A stretch of DNA of 64,000 nt from CAYMZZ01 sp964395095 (GCA_964395095.1 CAYMZZ010000005.1:238406-302405); one strand, 5' to 3'; shown: positions 53,828-62,414, counted from the first letter of the stretch. The notes: a model not told the origin generated them from the sequence alone. Program-made: numbers and translations.

Positions 53828-54688
53828 TTATAGAAAGATTTGGGATGCCAGCCGAAGACTTTCCGCCAGCGCTTTTTCATCAAGCGGCAGCGGTTGACCG
53901 ATTTGCTGAAAATAGCCAATCATTTTCTCCGAATCCATATTACCCACCAGTTCGTCGTCGGCCATTGGGCAACCTCCTACTCCTTTCAAAGCGCCATCGA
54001 AGCGACGGCAGCCGGCTTGCCAGGCCGCATCCAGCTTATCGCGCCAGTTGTCGGGCCGCGAATGCAGGTGCACACCCATCTCCACATCGGGCAACGACTC
54101 TATCAAAAAGCGGCTCATGTCAAATACCTGTTCAGGCGTGGCCAGTCCTACCGTATCGGCCAGCGAAATAATACCGATATCCAGTCCCGCCATTTTACCC
54201 GCCCATTCAAAAACCAGTTCTTCCGACCAGGGATCGGCATAGGGATTTCCAAAAGCCATGGAGAGATAGATGACCAGTTTGCGCTGATGCCGGATACAGA
54301 TTTCCTGTATTTCTTCCACCCTTTGCAGGGCCTGTTCCTGCGAAGCATTGGTATTGCGAAGCTGAAAGGTGGGAGATACCGAGAAGGGAAATCCCAGGTA
54401 GCCGATGCTGTCGAAAGCAACAGCATCTTCGGCGCCCCTTTCATTGGCCACGATGGCGAGCAGGGAGGAACGGCTACCCTGCCGGTCGAGCGCTTTCACC
54501 ACCTCCGCCGTATCGGCCATCTGGGGAATGGCTTTGGGCGACACAAAACTGCCAAAGTCGATACAGGAAAAGCCGACCTTCAGCAGGCTGTTGATATAGT
54601 CCACTTTTTGCCGGGTAGGGATCATGGTTTTCCAACCCTGCATGGCATCGCGCGGGCATTCGATCAGTTGTACGGTGGGTTCGCTCAT
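53828..54688 (-). CDS. Hydroxymethylglutaryl-CoA lyase family protein
   Basis: A 286-residue TIM-barrel enzyme of the HMGL-like family that should split HMG-CoA to acetoacetate and acetyl-CoA (leucine breakdown). It has the initial ECPRDAMQG (usual E-x-x-PRDGxQ), SFVSPKAIPQMAD, the metal-binding HLHSR and the GVGGCPMAD catalytic cysteine loop. The GxGGCP element favours HMG-CoA lyase over homocitrate or isopropylmalate synthases. Related mvaB genes are often with acyl-CoA carboxylases, which are absent here. Confidence 0.88.
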   Translation of the reverse strand: MSEPTVQLIECPRDAMQGWKTMIPTRQKVDYINSLLKVGFSCIDFGSFVSPKAIPQMADTAEVVKALDRQGSRSSLLAIVANERGAEDAVAFDSIGYLGFPFSVSPTFQLRNTNASQEQALQRVEEIQEICIRHQRKLVIYLSMAFGNPYADPWSEELVFEWAGKMAGLDIGIISLADTVGLATPEQVFDMSRFLIESLPDVEMGVHLHSRPDNWRDKLDAAWQAGCRRFDGALKGVGGCPMADDELVGNMDSEKMIGYFQQIGQPLPLDEKALAESLRLASQIFL

Positions 54689-54873
54689 GCCACAAATTTA
54701 CGGAGAAGCCGGCTGCCGCAAATTGGAGTGTATTTCGTGCCACGTGGTTTGATATAGGACAAATTCCGAAAGGGGGCAGAGCTTGTATTATAAAAATGAC
54801 GTAGCTTAACCTTGTTGCCGGGGTTTGTGCAGAAGGATTCAGTACAGGAATCTATCACCAAACATAGCCGCTT

Positions 54874-55440
54874 ATGCAAAATCTCCATTTTCCGGCGCGC
54901 TGCTATTGGCCCGCGCCCCGTTTTGGTCAACCCGGACGGAATTGCGTATATCGCTTCCTGATCAGCCTGGTCTTGTTATTCCTGATCCCCGAAGAAAATT
55001 TTGGTCAAAAGAACAGGTTCCTGCGCTTGTACGGGCAAGATGGAAAAAAAATGGCGGCGGGCCGTTTGCTGTCGGTTTCCGACAGCGGTATGGTATTGCG
55101 CACCAACAAGGGCATCCGCGAATTTGTCGCTAACGACATTTATTCCATCCGGCATCGCCGAACGGTGGGGCATACGGCGCTGGTTACGGGGCTTGCCGCA
55201 GGTACGCTTGGCGCCATCATCGGCGCAGCCTCCGCTGATCCGGATGCCATTTTTTTGGGCTATTCGGCCGGCGAAGGCGCAGCCGTAGGCTTTGGTGCCG
55301 GGCTGATGGGGGGGGCGGCCCTGGGTGGACTTATCGGTTTAGCCAAAAAACGAACCATTCATTATGTGCACAATAGTGTAGTGGAATGGCAAAAACTAAA
55401 GGTTTTTTATGACGATTGGTTGAGAGAGAAGAATGAGTGA
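54874..55440 (+). CDS. Small membrane-associated protein with Gly/Ala-rich helix
   Basis: A 188-residue protein. A hydrophobic segment at about 28-40 may be a signal or anchor, followed by a beta-rich part (FLRLYGQDGKKMAAGRLLSV). Two Gly/Ala-rich hydrophobic stretches (about 103-120 and 132-160) resemble glycine-zipper membrane segments. A charged tail follows. I do not recognise the family. The 185 bases upstream hold no other gene. A repeat array begins 17 bases after the stop. Confidence 0.65.
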   Translation: MQNLHFPARCYWPAPRFGQPGRNCVYRFLISLVLLFLIPEENFGQKNRFLRLYGQDGKKMAAGRLLSVSDSGMVLRTNKGIREFVANDIYSIRHRRTVGHTALVTGLAAGTLGAIIGAASADPDAIFLGYSAGEGAAVGFGAGLMGGAALGGLIGLAKKRTIHYVHNSVVEWQKLKVFYDDWLREKNE

Positions 55441-55456
55441 ATTTTTCTCCAAACCC

Positions 55457-55582
55457 ATCTGCGTTTATCTGCGTTGCAATCTGCGAAAATCTGCGGGAAA
55501 CGTTTTAGAATTTTCAACCACTTCAAAGCGCCATAGAGATTTCCGCAGATTTTCGCAGATTTCGACGCAGATTTTCGCAGAT
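55457..55582. repeat. Inverted array with ATCTGCG core
   Basis: Left arm: four ATCTGCG cores starting at 55457, 55467, 55479 and 55489. Right arm: four CGCAGAT cores starting at 55544, 55554, 55566 and 55576. Spacers are 3, 5 and 3 bases in both arms, so the geometry mirrors exactly. The array fills the gap between two convergent genes. Confidence 0.87.
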
Positions 55583-55599
55583 ACTATAGCGACGGCATC

Positions 55600-55977
55600 T
55601 TAGTTGCCTCCGCTATAAATGGCAAAGAAGATCGTTACTACAAAAGTTAGAAACAGATAGAAGTTGTGAAGAATAATTATTCGGTTTCTATAGTTCTCAG
55701 ATTTTGCCAACCATCTTTTCTCCACCTCCTGTAGGGCATACTTATTCCAATGGAAATACCTTATGTAGGTTAGAATTTGTAGCGTAATGAATACGATCAG
55801 CGAAGACCATTTTATGGGCACCAAATCGCACTTTAGATAGTGATTTACCAACATTACCAGAAGCAGAAAATTAAGCGAAATGACCAGTCCGACGAATCCA
55901 GCGGCACTGGATTGTGCCCCTTTTTCGTACTTGCTATAATACGAATAGAATCTATAATACAGTGCATCAAAAAACAT
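55600..55977 (-). CDS. Small membrane protein of unknown function
   Basis: A 125-residue protein, very rich in Tyr, Phe and Ile, with three hydrophobic segments (about 27-47, 57-72 and 102-121). The coding sequence is visibly more AT-rich than its neighbours, which may indicate recent gain. I do not recognise a domain; similar small hydrophobic proteins are common in Bacteroidota. The start is ATG at 55977. No operon partner is evident. Confidence 0.62.
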   Translation of the reverse strand: MFFDALYYRFYSYYSKYEKGAQSSAAGFVGLVISLNFLLLVMLVNHYLKCDLVPIKWSSLIVFITLQILTYIRYFHWNKYALQEVEKRWLAKSENYRNRIIILHNFYLFLTFVVTIFFAIYSGGN

Positions 55978-56087
55978 AGCTCATCTTGTCAGTATAGCAA
56001 CATCAGTTAAACCGTAGCGACGCAAGAAGTAAGTCTTTATGAATAAACCAGGCCTTTCTGATACCGTGTTGCCTTTAAATTACCGGA

Positions 56088-56112
56088 TAGAGACGCGCGC
56101 AGCGCGTCTCTA
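56088..56112. repeat. Short perfect palindrome GAGACGCG type
   Basis: An 11-bp perfect stem TAGAGACGCGC/GCGCGTCTCTA with loop GCA lies nine bases beyond the rlmB stop. It resembles short GTAGAGACGCG-type palindromes I recall as dispersed in several genomes. It may serve as a terminator of rlmB. Confidence 0.65.
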
Positions 56113-56120
56113 CTAATTTT

Positions 56121-56891
56121 TCATTGCCCTTTCATCCGCTGCTTCATGGCTTCATAGAGGATCATGCCGGTGGCTACCGATACATTCAGGCTTTCGAAAT
56201 CGCCGCGCATGGGGATACGGATTCGTTCATCGCAGATCTTTAATAAGGCGGGATAGATACCCTTTTCTTCGCTGCCCATTACAATGGCCACGGGTACCCT
56301 GAAATCACATTCGTCTATAGCAATGGCTTCTTCCATTTCAGCCGCCAGCACACGGATACCATTGAGGTGCAATTCGTCCACTGCCTTCATGAGGCTGTTG
56401 ACCCGGCAAAAGGGAATTTTTTCCAAAGCCCCTGCCGAAGTAAGCAGGGCGTCTTCATTCAGGGCTCCAACTCCCTTGTCGGGGATAATGATGCCATGCA
56501 CGCCACAACAAAAGGCTGTGCGTGCAATGCCGCCGATATTGCGGATGTCGGTAATGCCATCGAGTATTAGCAGTAAAGGCGCTTCTCCCCTGCTGATCAC
56601 CTGGTCAATAATATCCTGCAACTGGAAATACTGCACCCGGGCGATCTGGGCAATAAAGCCATCGTGCCCTTCGAGATTAAAGCTCTGCAATTTGGCAGCG
56701 GGCACATAATTCACCGGTACGCCATGATTGCGGGCCAGGGCCTTTACCTGGTCCACTTCCTGCCCTTCCAGCCGGTTCAATATGTAAATCCGATCGAGTG
56801 GCTTGCCTTCGCGTAAAGCATCGAGTATGCGCGCGGCTCCGGGTATGAGGCTGCTTTTGCGGGGACGGGAAGGTTGGCGGAACGGCTTCAT
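56121..56891 (-). CDS. rlmB: 23S rRNA (guanosine-2'-O)-methyltransferase
   Basis: A 256-residue SpoU/TrmH-type (SPOUT) methyltransferase. The N-terminal substrate-binding part (about 20-85) precedes the knotted domain with its three motifs: NIGGIARTAFCCGV, VMGSEEKGI and IPMRGDFESLNVSVATGMILYE. It most likely methylates G2251 of 23S rRNA; the N-terminal domain supports RlmB over TrmL. A heptamer array lies upstream of the start. Confidence 0.92.
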   Translation of the reverse strand: MKPFRQPSRPRKSSLIPGAARILDALREGKPLDRIYILNRLEGQEVDQVKALARNHGVPVNYVPAAKLQSFNLEGHDGFIAQIARVQYFQLQDIIDQVISRGEAPLLLILDGITDIRNIGGIARTAFCCGVHGIIIPDKGVGALNEDALLTSAGALEKIPFCRVNSLMKAVDELHLNGIRVLAAEMEEAIAIDECDFRVPVAIVMGSEEKGIYPALLKICDERIRIPMRGDFESLNVSVATGMILYEAMKQRMKGQ

Positions 56892-56912
56892 TGAGTTGAA
56901 AGTTATTTTATT

Positions 56913-57099
56913 AAGTTTTAAGTTATAAGTTATAAGTTTTAAGTTTTAAGCTGAAAGTTTTAAGTTGTATGGATTGAAAAGTAGGAATATGACATAACCT
57001 GAGATAAAACTCTGCCAAAATCTGCTTTGGAATCTGTGGATTATCATTTCTCACACTATTCCCCCCAACTTAAAACTTATAACTTAATACTTACAACTC
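56913..57099. repeat. Inverted heptamer array between rlmB and Nudix genes
   Basis: The left arm (56913-56968) has eight heptamers (AAGTTTT, AAGTTAT, AAGCTGA, AAGTTGT). The right arm (57065-57099) has five complementary words and ends two bases from the Nudix gene's stop. The spacer is about 95 bases. Confidence 0.85.
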
Positions 57100-57101
57100 T
57101 C

Positions 57102-57635
57102 TCAGCCCCTCATTTTCGCTCTCATCAATCCAATCACCGAAAGGGTATCCGTTATTTCGCCTTTCTCTATCATGTCAAGGGCTTCTTCCAGTGGAAGGCG
57201 TCGTACTTTCAGGTCTTCGGTTTCTTCCGGCATGGCTTCGTGTTGTTCCAGTTCTTCGGCGAGGTAAAGATAGCCCACTTCATCGGTCACGGAATTGGAA
57301 AGATGGTATTTGCCCAGCGGCGTCCATTTCTGTGCCAGCAGTCCTGTTTCTTCCAGCAGTTCCCTTTTGGCACTTTCCAAGGGATCTACGGAAGGATCCC
57401 CTCCGCCTTCGGGTATTTCCCAGCTATAGGCATCGAGCGTAAAACGATACTGACCTACCAGGTAAGTGTATCCATGCTTGTCGAGTGCGACAACACCCGT
57501 GGCCAGGTTCTTAAAATGTACCTTGCCATAGATACCCGGACCGCCGGAAGGATTGATGACATCATATTCCGTGACACGGATCCATTTATTTTCATAAATC
57601 TCTTTGGCGGATAAAATTGTCCAGGGTGAATCCAT
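57102..57635 (-). CDS. Nudix hydrolase (ADP-ribose pyrophosphatase-like)
   Basis: A 177-residue protein with a Nudix box in the stretch from GGGDP to REL-LEE-TGL (ESAKRELLEETG at its core, GX5EX7REUXEEXGU pattern). The N-terminal strands (SAKEIYENKWIRVTEYDV) and VGQYRF are typical of the ADP-ribose/GDP-mannose pyrophosphatase group. ATG 57635 is chosen; a longer frame upstream is not conserved. Substrate specificity is not determined. The stop lies at the edge of a heptamer array. Confidence 0.9.
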   Translation of the reverse strand: MDSPWTILSAKEIYENKWIRVTEYDVINPSGGPGIYGKVHFKNLATGVVALDKHGYTYLVGQYRFTLDAYSWEIPEGGGDPSVDPLESAKRELLEETGLLAQKWTPLGKYHLSNSVTDEVGYLYLAEELEQHEAMPEETEDLKVRRLPLEEALDMIEKGEITDTLSVIGLMRAKMRG

Positions 57636-57687
57636 AAGCGGGTTTAAATGGTGAAGGATAAGGTTCTGTTTAACAAAAGTAATGACC

Positions 57688-57729
57688 ATAAAACAGAAAG
57701 GCGGAATTCACTCCGCCTTTCTGTTTTAT
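57688..57729. terminator. Strong bidirectional hairpin between metK and the Nudix gene
   Basis: A perfect 18-bp stem (57688-57705 with 57712-57729, ending AGGCGGA/TCCGCCT) has a six-base loop and A/T-rich flanks on both sides. On the minus strand it follows metK and serves as its terminator. Confidence 0.9.
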
Positions 57730-57771
57730 ATGGTATGCCGCCTTCTTTCAGCGGCAGATGCTTGCTTCGGA

Positions 57772-59025
57772 TTATTTCAGACCAAAAGCCTTTTTCACTT
57801 TCGCTACATAGTCCAGCTTCTCCCAGGTGAAGAGTTCTACCTTTTTCTTAACGGTCTTTCCTTCGGGCGAGGTAAAGCTTTTTTCCACGATGCGGGGTTG
57901 ACGGCCCATATGTCCGTATGCCGCAGTTTCGGAATAAATGGGATTGCGCAGCTTCAAACGTTGCTCAATGAAATAAGGACGCATATCGAAGAGCTCGCCC
58001 ACTTTCTTCGCGATCTCACTGTCGGCCATTTTTACTTTGGATGTACCATACGTATTTACATAAATGCTGGTGGGTTCCGCCACGCCGATAGCGTAAGATA
58101 CCTGCACCAGGATTTCGTCGGCCACGCCGGCGGCCACCAGGTTTTTGGCGATATGGCGGGTAGCATAAGCCGCGGAGCGATCTACTTTGGAAGGATCTTT
58201 TCCACTGAAGGCGCCTCCGCCATGCGCGCCCTTACCTCCGTACGTGTCCACAATAATCTTGCGACCGGTAAGGCCGGTATCGCCATGCGGGCCACCAATA
58301 ACAAATTTGCCGGTGGGGTTGATATGGTATTTGATCTTATCGTTAAACAGCTTTGCGTATTTTTTGTACTTGGTCTTTACGCGCGGGATCAGGATATTGA
58401 TAATATCCGATTTGATCTTCGCCAGCATTTTGGCTTCGGTATCAAAATCATCGTGCTGGGTCGATACCACAATGGCATCGATTCGTACGGGCTTGTTGTT
58501 GTCGTCGTATTCGAGGGTCACCTGGCTCTTGGCATCGGGACGCAGGTATTTGATCTGCTTATTTTCACGACGCAGGGCCGCCAACTCAATGAGTAATTTA
58601 TGGGCCAGGTCGAGCGCCAGGGGCATATAGTCTTCTGTTTCGTTGCTCGCATAGCCAAACATCATACCCTGGTCACCGGCACCCTGCTCTTCTTTTTTCT
58701 TACGGTCAACCCCCTGGTTGATATCGGCCGATTGTTCGTGGATGGCAGACAATACGCCACAGGAGTGGGCCTCAAACATATATTCGCTACGGGTATAGCC
58801 GATTTGGCGGATTACGCCACGCGCTATTTCCTGCACATCAAGGTAAGCCTTCGACTTCACTTCGCCTGCCAGCACTACCTGCCCGGTAGTGACCAGGGTT
58901 TCGCAAGCCACTTTGGATTGTGGATCGAAAGCCAGGAAATTATCAATAAGGGCATCAGATATCTGGTCGGCAATTTTGTCCGGATGGCCTTCGGAAACAC
59001 TCTCGGAAGTAAACAGGTAAGGCAT
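57772..59025 (-). CDS. metK: S-adenosylmethionine synthase
   Basis: MetK makes SAM from methionine and ATP. The 417-residue protein starts PYLFTSESVSEGHPDKIADQ, with the conserved histidine and Asp of the ATP site, and has GAHGGGAFSGKDPSKVDRS, the P-loop-like phosphate motif. ATG 59025 is chosen as it gives the standard N-terminus; the longer frame adds 24 unlike residues. There is no room for a SAM riboswitch in the 84-base gap upstream, which is occupied by a terminator whose loop carries a -7 box. Confidence 0.96.
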   Translation of the reverse strand: MPYLFTSESVSEGHPDKIADQISDALIDNFLAFDPQSKVACETLVTTGQVVLAGEVKSKAYLDVQEIARGVIRQIGYTRSEYMFEAHSCGVLSAIHEQSADINQGVDRKKKEEQGAGDQGMMFGYASNETEDYMPLALDLAHKLLIELAALRRENKQIKYLRPDAKSQVTLEYDDNNKPVRIDAIVVSTQHDDFDTEAKMLAKIKSDIINILIPRVKTKYKKYAKLFNDKIKYHINPTGKFVIGGPHGDTGLTGRKIIVDTYGGKGAHGGGAFSGKDPSKVDRSAAYATRHIAKNLVAAGVADEILVQVSYAIGVAEPTSIYVNTYGTSKVKMADSEIAKKVGELFDMRPYFIEQRLKLRNPIYSETAAYGHMGRQPRIVEKSFTSPEGKTVKKKVELFTWEKLDYVAKVKKAFGLK

Positions 59026-59052
59026 AACTGGCGAAATCTTTATTGAATGGGT

Positions 59053-59088
59053 TAAAAAAAATAATCGGGTGCAAAGATAGCACCCGAT
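59053..59088 (-). terminator. Terminator of the DUF4270 gene
   Basis: A 9-bp stem ATCGGGTGC/GCACCCGAT (59064-59072 with 59080-59088) is followed on the minus strand by TTATTTTTTTT. The seven-base loop contains most of the likely metK -7 box. Confidence 0.85.
59072..59079 (-). promoter_or_regulatory. -7 box for metK in a terminator loop
   Basis: TATCTTTG on the minus strand matches TAnnTTTG and gives a leader of about 45 bases to the metK ATG. A TTTG lies 15 bases further upstream, shorter than the usual spacing. Confidence 0.5.
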
Positions 59089-59109
59089 CTTATTCAAAAC
59101 GTTTTTAGA

Positions 59110-60603
59110 TCAGATTTTGGAATACACGATCCGCAAGCGCATCCGCTGGGGATTGGGGTTGGGTTGTGAACCATCGCCGCTACCATGGAGTCGCACCCTG
59201 CCTTTTCCTGCCGTTATGTTCAATGACACAGGTGTAACTATACTGGGGTTGGTAGCCGGGCCCAGCCGGTACAGGTCTTCCACATAAATGGGTGCGGTCA
59301 GTCGGAGATCGTAATAGGGTTCCGTATCATTGACCAGGTGCTGTACGTAGCGGCTCAGGTTAAAGCGCCATACGTTGATGGAATTGCCATTGGGATCCTT
59401 GCCGCGATAAGGGAAGGCACCAAAAGCACTATGATTGGGCGCGCCACTGATGTCAAACTGGAAGTCGAAAGGAACGGTGCGGTATTTTTGCTCGCCTGCA
59501 TCAAACGCGTCGAGGAATAAACCACCCGGCACGGGAAACAGTGAATCTGTTATATCATATACCTGCTCCATTATCAATTCCGCCCGGTGAACGATCCGGT
59601 TATTGAGTCCGGCCAGACCAGGAATCCGGATACGGGCAAAAGTGCCCGGCGTTGCCTGGATATAGGCAATGTCGGCGGGAACAATTTGGCCGGCCGCAGC
59701 CTCCACAGGCGTCGCGCTATAGTCGCGCTTCACGTATTGCGCTGAAGCGGAAACCGGGCTAAAGGGCAAATAAGTTACCAGGGTATCCCATTGGGCCACC
59801 GGTGCATCGCCATTATCGTCGCGGTAGTAAACGGCTAATTTTGTGCGGCCACTTGTGAGGCTGAATCCCATGAGGGCGTTGCCGCTTACCGATTCCAGTG
59901 CAAATCCTTTCATCTTGGAGTTGAAAGCTGAATCGCTGTCATAAGCCCCATTGGGGCCCGAAGTGGAATCATAAGCCAGCAGCCGGGCGCCAAAAGCATC
60001 GTCTAAGCGAATCCGCAATTGGTTCACCGTTGTGTCCTTAAAGACCTTGATGCTGTCATTTAATACCAGGGGCTTGAAAGTACGGCTGCCTAACAATCCT
60101 GCATACTGAATATCGTTGTCGCGGATGCGATAGCCATCATAGGCGATAATGGTATCGTTGTCGAAATTGCTGCTCTGCGCAATCTCATACACATTCACCG
60201 TTTGGTCTACCGTCGTATCGCCATAAGTCTCGAGGTAATCGAGTACCAGCACCACGGAGTCGATATGCAGGCTATCCGGTTTATTGCTATAAAAGAATGG
60301 AAAGAAATTAGGCTTTAACTGCAGGTAGATCCGGGCATCCGTTTTACCAAAGAAGGGGTCATTGCTAATATGTCCCAGGTAATGCGCGTAATTCTTGTTA
60401 TAAGTCGTGGAATCATTCAGCAGCGAAAAGGTATCATTGAACACCTGAACGTCGAGAATGGTATCGAAAGTGGTGATATTATCAATCGGTGGGATCAGGT
60501 CATCACCCAGGCTGGTGGATTCGTTGATCTTCCGGCAGGAAAAAATTACCAGGGAACTGATTAAAATAGCGCCAAGCGGAATAGCCAGGAGTTGCTTCTT
60601 CAC
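59110..60603 (-). CDS. DUF4270 family lipoprotein
   Basis: A 497-residue protein with lipobox VIFSC (Cys23). The N-terminal SLGDDLIPP segment and FNDTFSLLNDSTT, then HISNDPFFGKTDARIYLQL, are the hallmark of DUF4270 proteins, which are Bacteroidota envelope proteins with beta-rich folds and unknown function. The C-terminal PNPQRMRLRIVYSK is also typical. It follows the GT5 N-domain gene by 28 bases on the same strand, so the two are likely cotranscribed. Confidence 0.9.
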   Translation of the reverse strand: MKKQLLAIPLGAILISSLVIFSCRKINESTSLGDDLIPPIDNITTFDTILDVQVFNDTFSLLNDSTTYNKNYAHYLGHISNDPFFGKTDARIYLQLKPNFFPFFYSNKPDSLHIDSVVLVLDYLETYGDTTVDQTVNVYEIAQSSNFDNDTIIAYDGYRIRDNDIQYAGLLGSRTFKPLVLNDSIKVFKDTTVNQLRIRLDDAFGARLLAYDSTSGPNGAYDSDSAFNSKMKGFALESVSGNALMGFSLTSGRTKLAVYYRDDNGDAPVAQWDTLVTYLPFSPVSASAQYVKRDYSATPVEAAAGQIVPADIAYIQATPGTFARIRIPGLAGLNNRIVHRAELIMEQVYDITDSLFPVPGGLFLDAFDAGEQKYRTVPFDFQFDISGAPNHSAFGAFPYRGKDPNGNSINVWRFNLSRYVQHLVNDTEPYYDLRLTAPIYVEDLYRLGPATNPSIVTPVSLNITAGKGRVRLHGSGDGSQPNPNPQRMRLRIVYSKI

Positions 60604-60631
60604 AAAGAATGGTTATACTGGTTTTGGAATT

Positions 60632-61447
60632 TTACTTGTCTGCAAGTTCGTTATAGAGTTGTAAATACTCTGTTAAATCAGACTCTTCATTATAAGGCAG
60701 TGTTTTCTTGCCGCGAACTTTAGAGAACTCCTCGGCCAGTTTCTTTTCGATCTTATCCGCACCGAAAGTGATAGCGTCTGCAAAAGAAGCGCCACCACGG
60801 AACAGGGCCGTATTGTTAGCGTCCTTAAAGGCTTCCAGGTCTTTTTCTTTCAGGGAAGCATGGATCAGGGCTTTTTTTACAAAGTCGGAGCCAAGTTTTT
60901 CCTTGAAGGTATTTTCGCCAATGGTGTAAACCACTTTGCTATGGGCAAATACCGGCTCTTTCTTATACACGGTTTTGAGGTAAGCCGGAATCAGTCCCGT
61001 CATCCATCCGCTGCAGTGAATGATATCGGGAGGCCATCCAAATTTCTTCACCGTTTCCAGCGCGCCCTTGCAGAAAAAGATAGTGCGCAGCCCATTATCG
61101 TCAAACCATTTGTCGTCTTCGTCGTGGAAGATGTTTTTTCTCTTAAACAGTTCTTCGTTATCGAGAAAATAAACCTGCAATCGGGCGCTGGGCAGGGAAG
61201 CCACTTTAATTTGCAGGGGCATATCGTCATTGTCGATCGAAACATTGATACCTGAAAGCCTGACTACTTCATGAAGGCGGTGCCTTCTTTCGTTGATGGT
61301 GCCAAAGCGGGGCATAATGCAGCGTACTTCGAAGCCGCTGTCGTTTGCCTTTATAGCCAGCTTGTTGACAATTTCAGAAAACTCCGTCAGCTCCAGGTAG
61401 GGTGACATTTCGTTGGCAATGAACAATACTCTTTTTTTTGCTGACAT
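60632..61447 (-). CDS. Stand-alone glycogen/starch synthase N-terminal domain protein
   Basis: A 271-residue protein matching only the N-terminal (GT5) half of glycogen synthase: VLFIANEMSPYLELTEFSEIVNKLA replaces the usual K-x-G-G-L start, and DIIHCSGWMTGLIPAYLK matches the DVVHCHDWQ-like strand. The C-terminal nucleotide-binding domain is absent, so normal glycosyltransfer is doubtful. The family is common in Bacteroidota beside panC. It may be a regulatory or structural remnant. It is divergent from panC with 103 bases between the start codons and a -7 box for each. Confidence 0.85.
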   Translation of the reverse strand: MSAKKRVLFIANEMSPYLELTEFSEIVNKLAIKANDSGFEVRCIMPRFGTINERRHRLHEVVRLSGINVSIDNDDMPLQIKVASLPSARLQVYFLDNEELFKRKNIFHDEDDKWFDDNGLRTIFFCKGALETVKKFGWPPDIIHCSGWMTGLIPAYLKTVYKKEPVFAHSKVVYTIGENTFKEKLGSDFVKKALIHASLKEKDLEAFKDANNTALFRGGASFADAITFGADKIEKKLAEEFSKVRGKKTLPYNEESDLTEYLQLYNELADK

Positions 61448-61485
61448 GTACTCCCTTTTAGTTAACTCCTTTTCAAAAACGATGG

Positions 61486-61493
61486 CAAAGGTA
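61486..61493 (-). promoter_or_regulatory. -7 box for the GT5-DUF4270 unit
   Basis: TACCTTTG on the minus strand lies 38 bases upstream of the GT5 start at 61447. Its -33 region is T-rich but lacks TTTG. Confidence 0.5.
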
Positions 61494-61524
61494 CGTTTTT
61501 TTAAAGGGAAATAGGCAGAAGGGC

Positions 61525-61532
61525 TAATTTTG
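61525..61532 (+). promoter_or_regulatory. -7 box for panC
   Basis: TAATTTTG lies 18 bases before the panC ATG, in a context (GCTAATTTTGCC) nearly identical to that of panD. Confidence 0.52.
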
Positions 61533-61550
61533 CCGCCAATTGCGCTGATT

Positions 61551-62414
61551 ATGATTATTTTTCACGAGGCGGAAACCATCCGGCAATATCTCCAACAGCA
61601 ACGGAAAAAAGGCTCCAGGCTGGGTTTTGTTCCCACCATGGGCGCCTTGCATGAGGGGCACCTGGCCCTCCTGCAAAATGCCATTGATGCCGGGGATTTC
61701 AGCGTGGCCAGCATTTTCGTGAATCCCACGCAGTTTAACGACCCTTCCGACTATCAAAAATATCCCATCACGATTGAAGAAGATATCCGGTTGCTGGAAT
61801 CGAGAGGCTGTGCCATGTTGTTCCTGCCATCCGCGTCGGAAATTTACCCCAATGGTACTGAAATGTCTCATCCTTACGACCTTGGCGCGCTGGAACAACG
61901 ATGGGAAGGCCGATACAGACCCGGCCATTTCCAGGGTGTTTGCCAGGTGATGGAGCGGCTCCTGGGCCTGGTTCAGCCCGATCATCTTTATATGGGACTG
62001 AAGGATTATCAGCAATGCCAGGTGGTGCAACGTTTATTGGCACTAACTGGCCGCGATCGCGAAACCCTGTTTATTCCCTGCCCTACTTTGCGGGAGGCGG
62101 ATGGACTGGCCATGAGCAGTCGCAACAGGCGGCTGCCTGCCAGCGATCGCGAAAAAGCTCCCCTGCTCTATCAAACCCTTCAATCTATCCGGGCGAGTTT
62201 GCAGCCCGGCGAAGTGGAAAAGCAATTAATACCCCACCGGCAGCATTTGATCGGGCGCGGGTTCCGCCCCGATTATCTCGCCCTCGCCGATGCCCGTACG
62301 CTGGAAGAAATTCATCAATGGGATGGCCGGCAGGAAGCGATGGTACTGGTGGCGGCCTATCTGGGGGAGGTGAGGTTGATTGATAATGTGGAAGTTTTGA
62401 GTTATAAGTTTTAA
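61551..62414 (+). CDS. panC: Pantothenate synthetase
   Basis: PanC joins pantoate and beta-alanine with ATP, the last step of pantothenate synthesis. The 287-residue protein has VPTMGALHEGHL with the HxGH adenylylation motif, FVNPTQFND, YMGLKDYQQ and the KMSKS-like MSSRN. ATG 61551 is chosen; a TTG frame start upstream overlaps the promoter. Its final residues (VLSYKF) and TAA are encoded by heptamer repeat DNA, extending the protein past the usual RLIDN end. It lies upstream of panD. Confidence 0.95.
   Translation: MIIFHEAETIRQYLQQQRKKGSRLGFVPTMGALHEGHLALLQNAIDAGDFSVASIFVNPTQFNDPSDYQKYPITIEEDIRLLESRGCAMLFLPSASEIYPNGTEMSHPYDLGALEQRWEGRYRPGHFQGVCQVMERLLGLVQPDHLYMGLKDYQQCQVVQRLLALTGRDRETLFIPCPTLREADGLAMSSRNRRLPASDREKAPLLYQTLQSIRASLQPGEVEKQLIPHRQHLIGRGFRPDYLALADARTLEEIHQWDGRQEAMVLVAAYLGEVRLIDNVEVLSYKF

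Noticed and set aside
59026..59109. SAM riboswitch upstream of metK
   Set aside because: The gap is only 84 bases and is filled by a terminator and promoter; no SAM aptamer pairing was seen.
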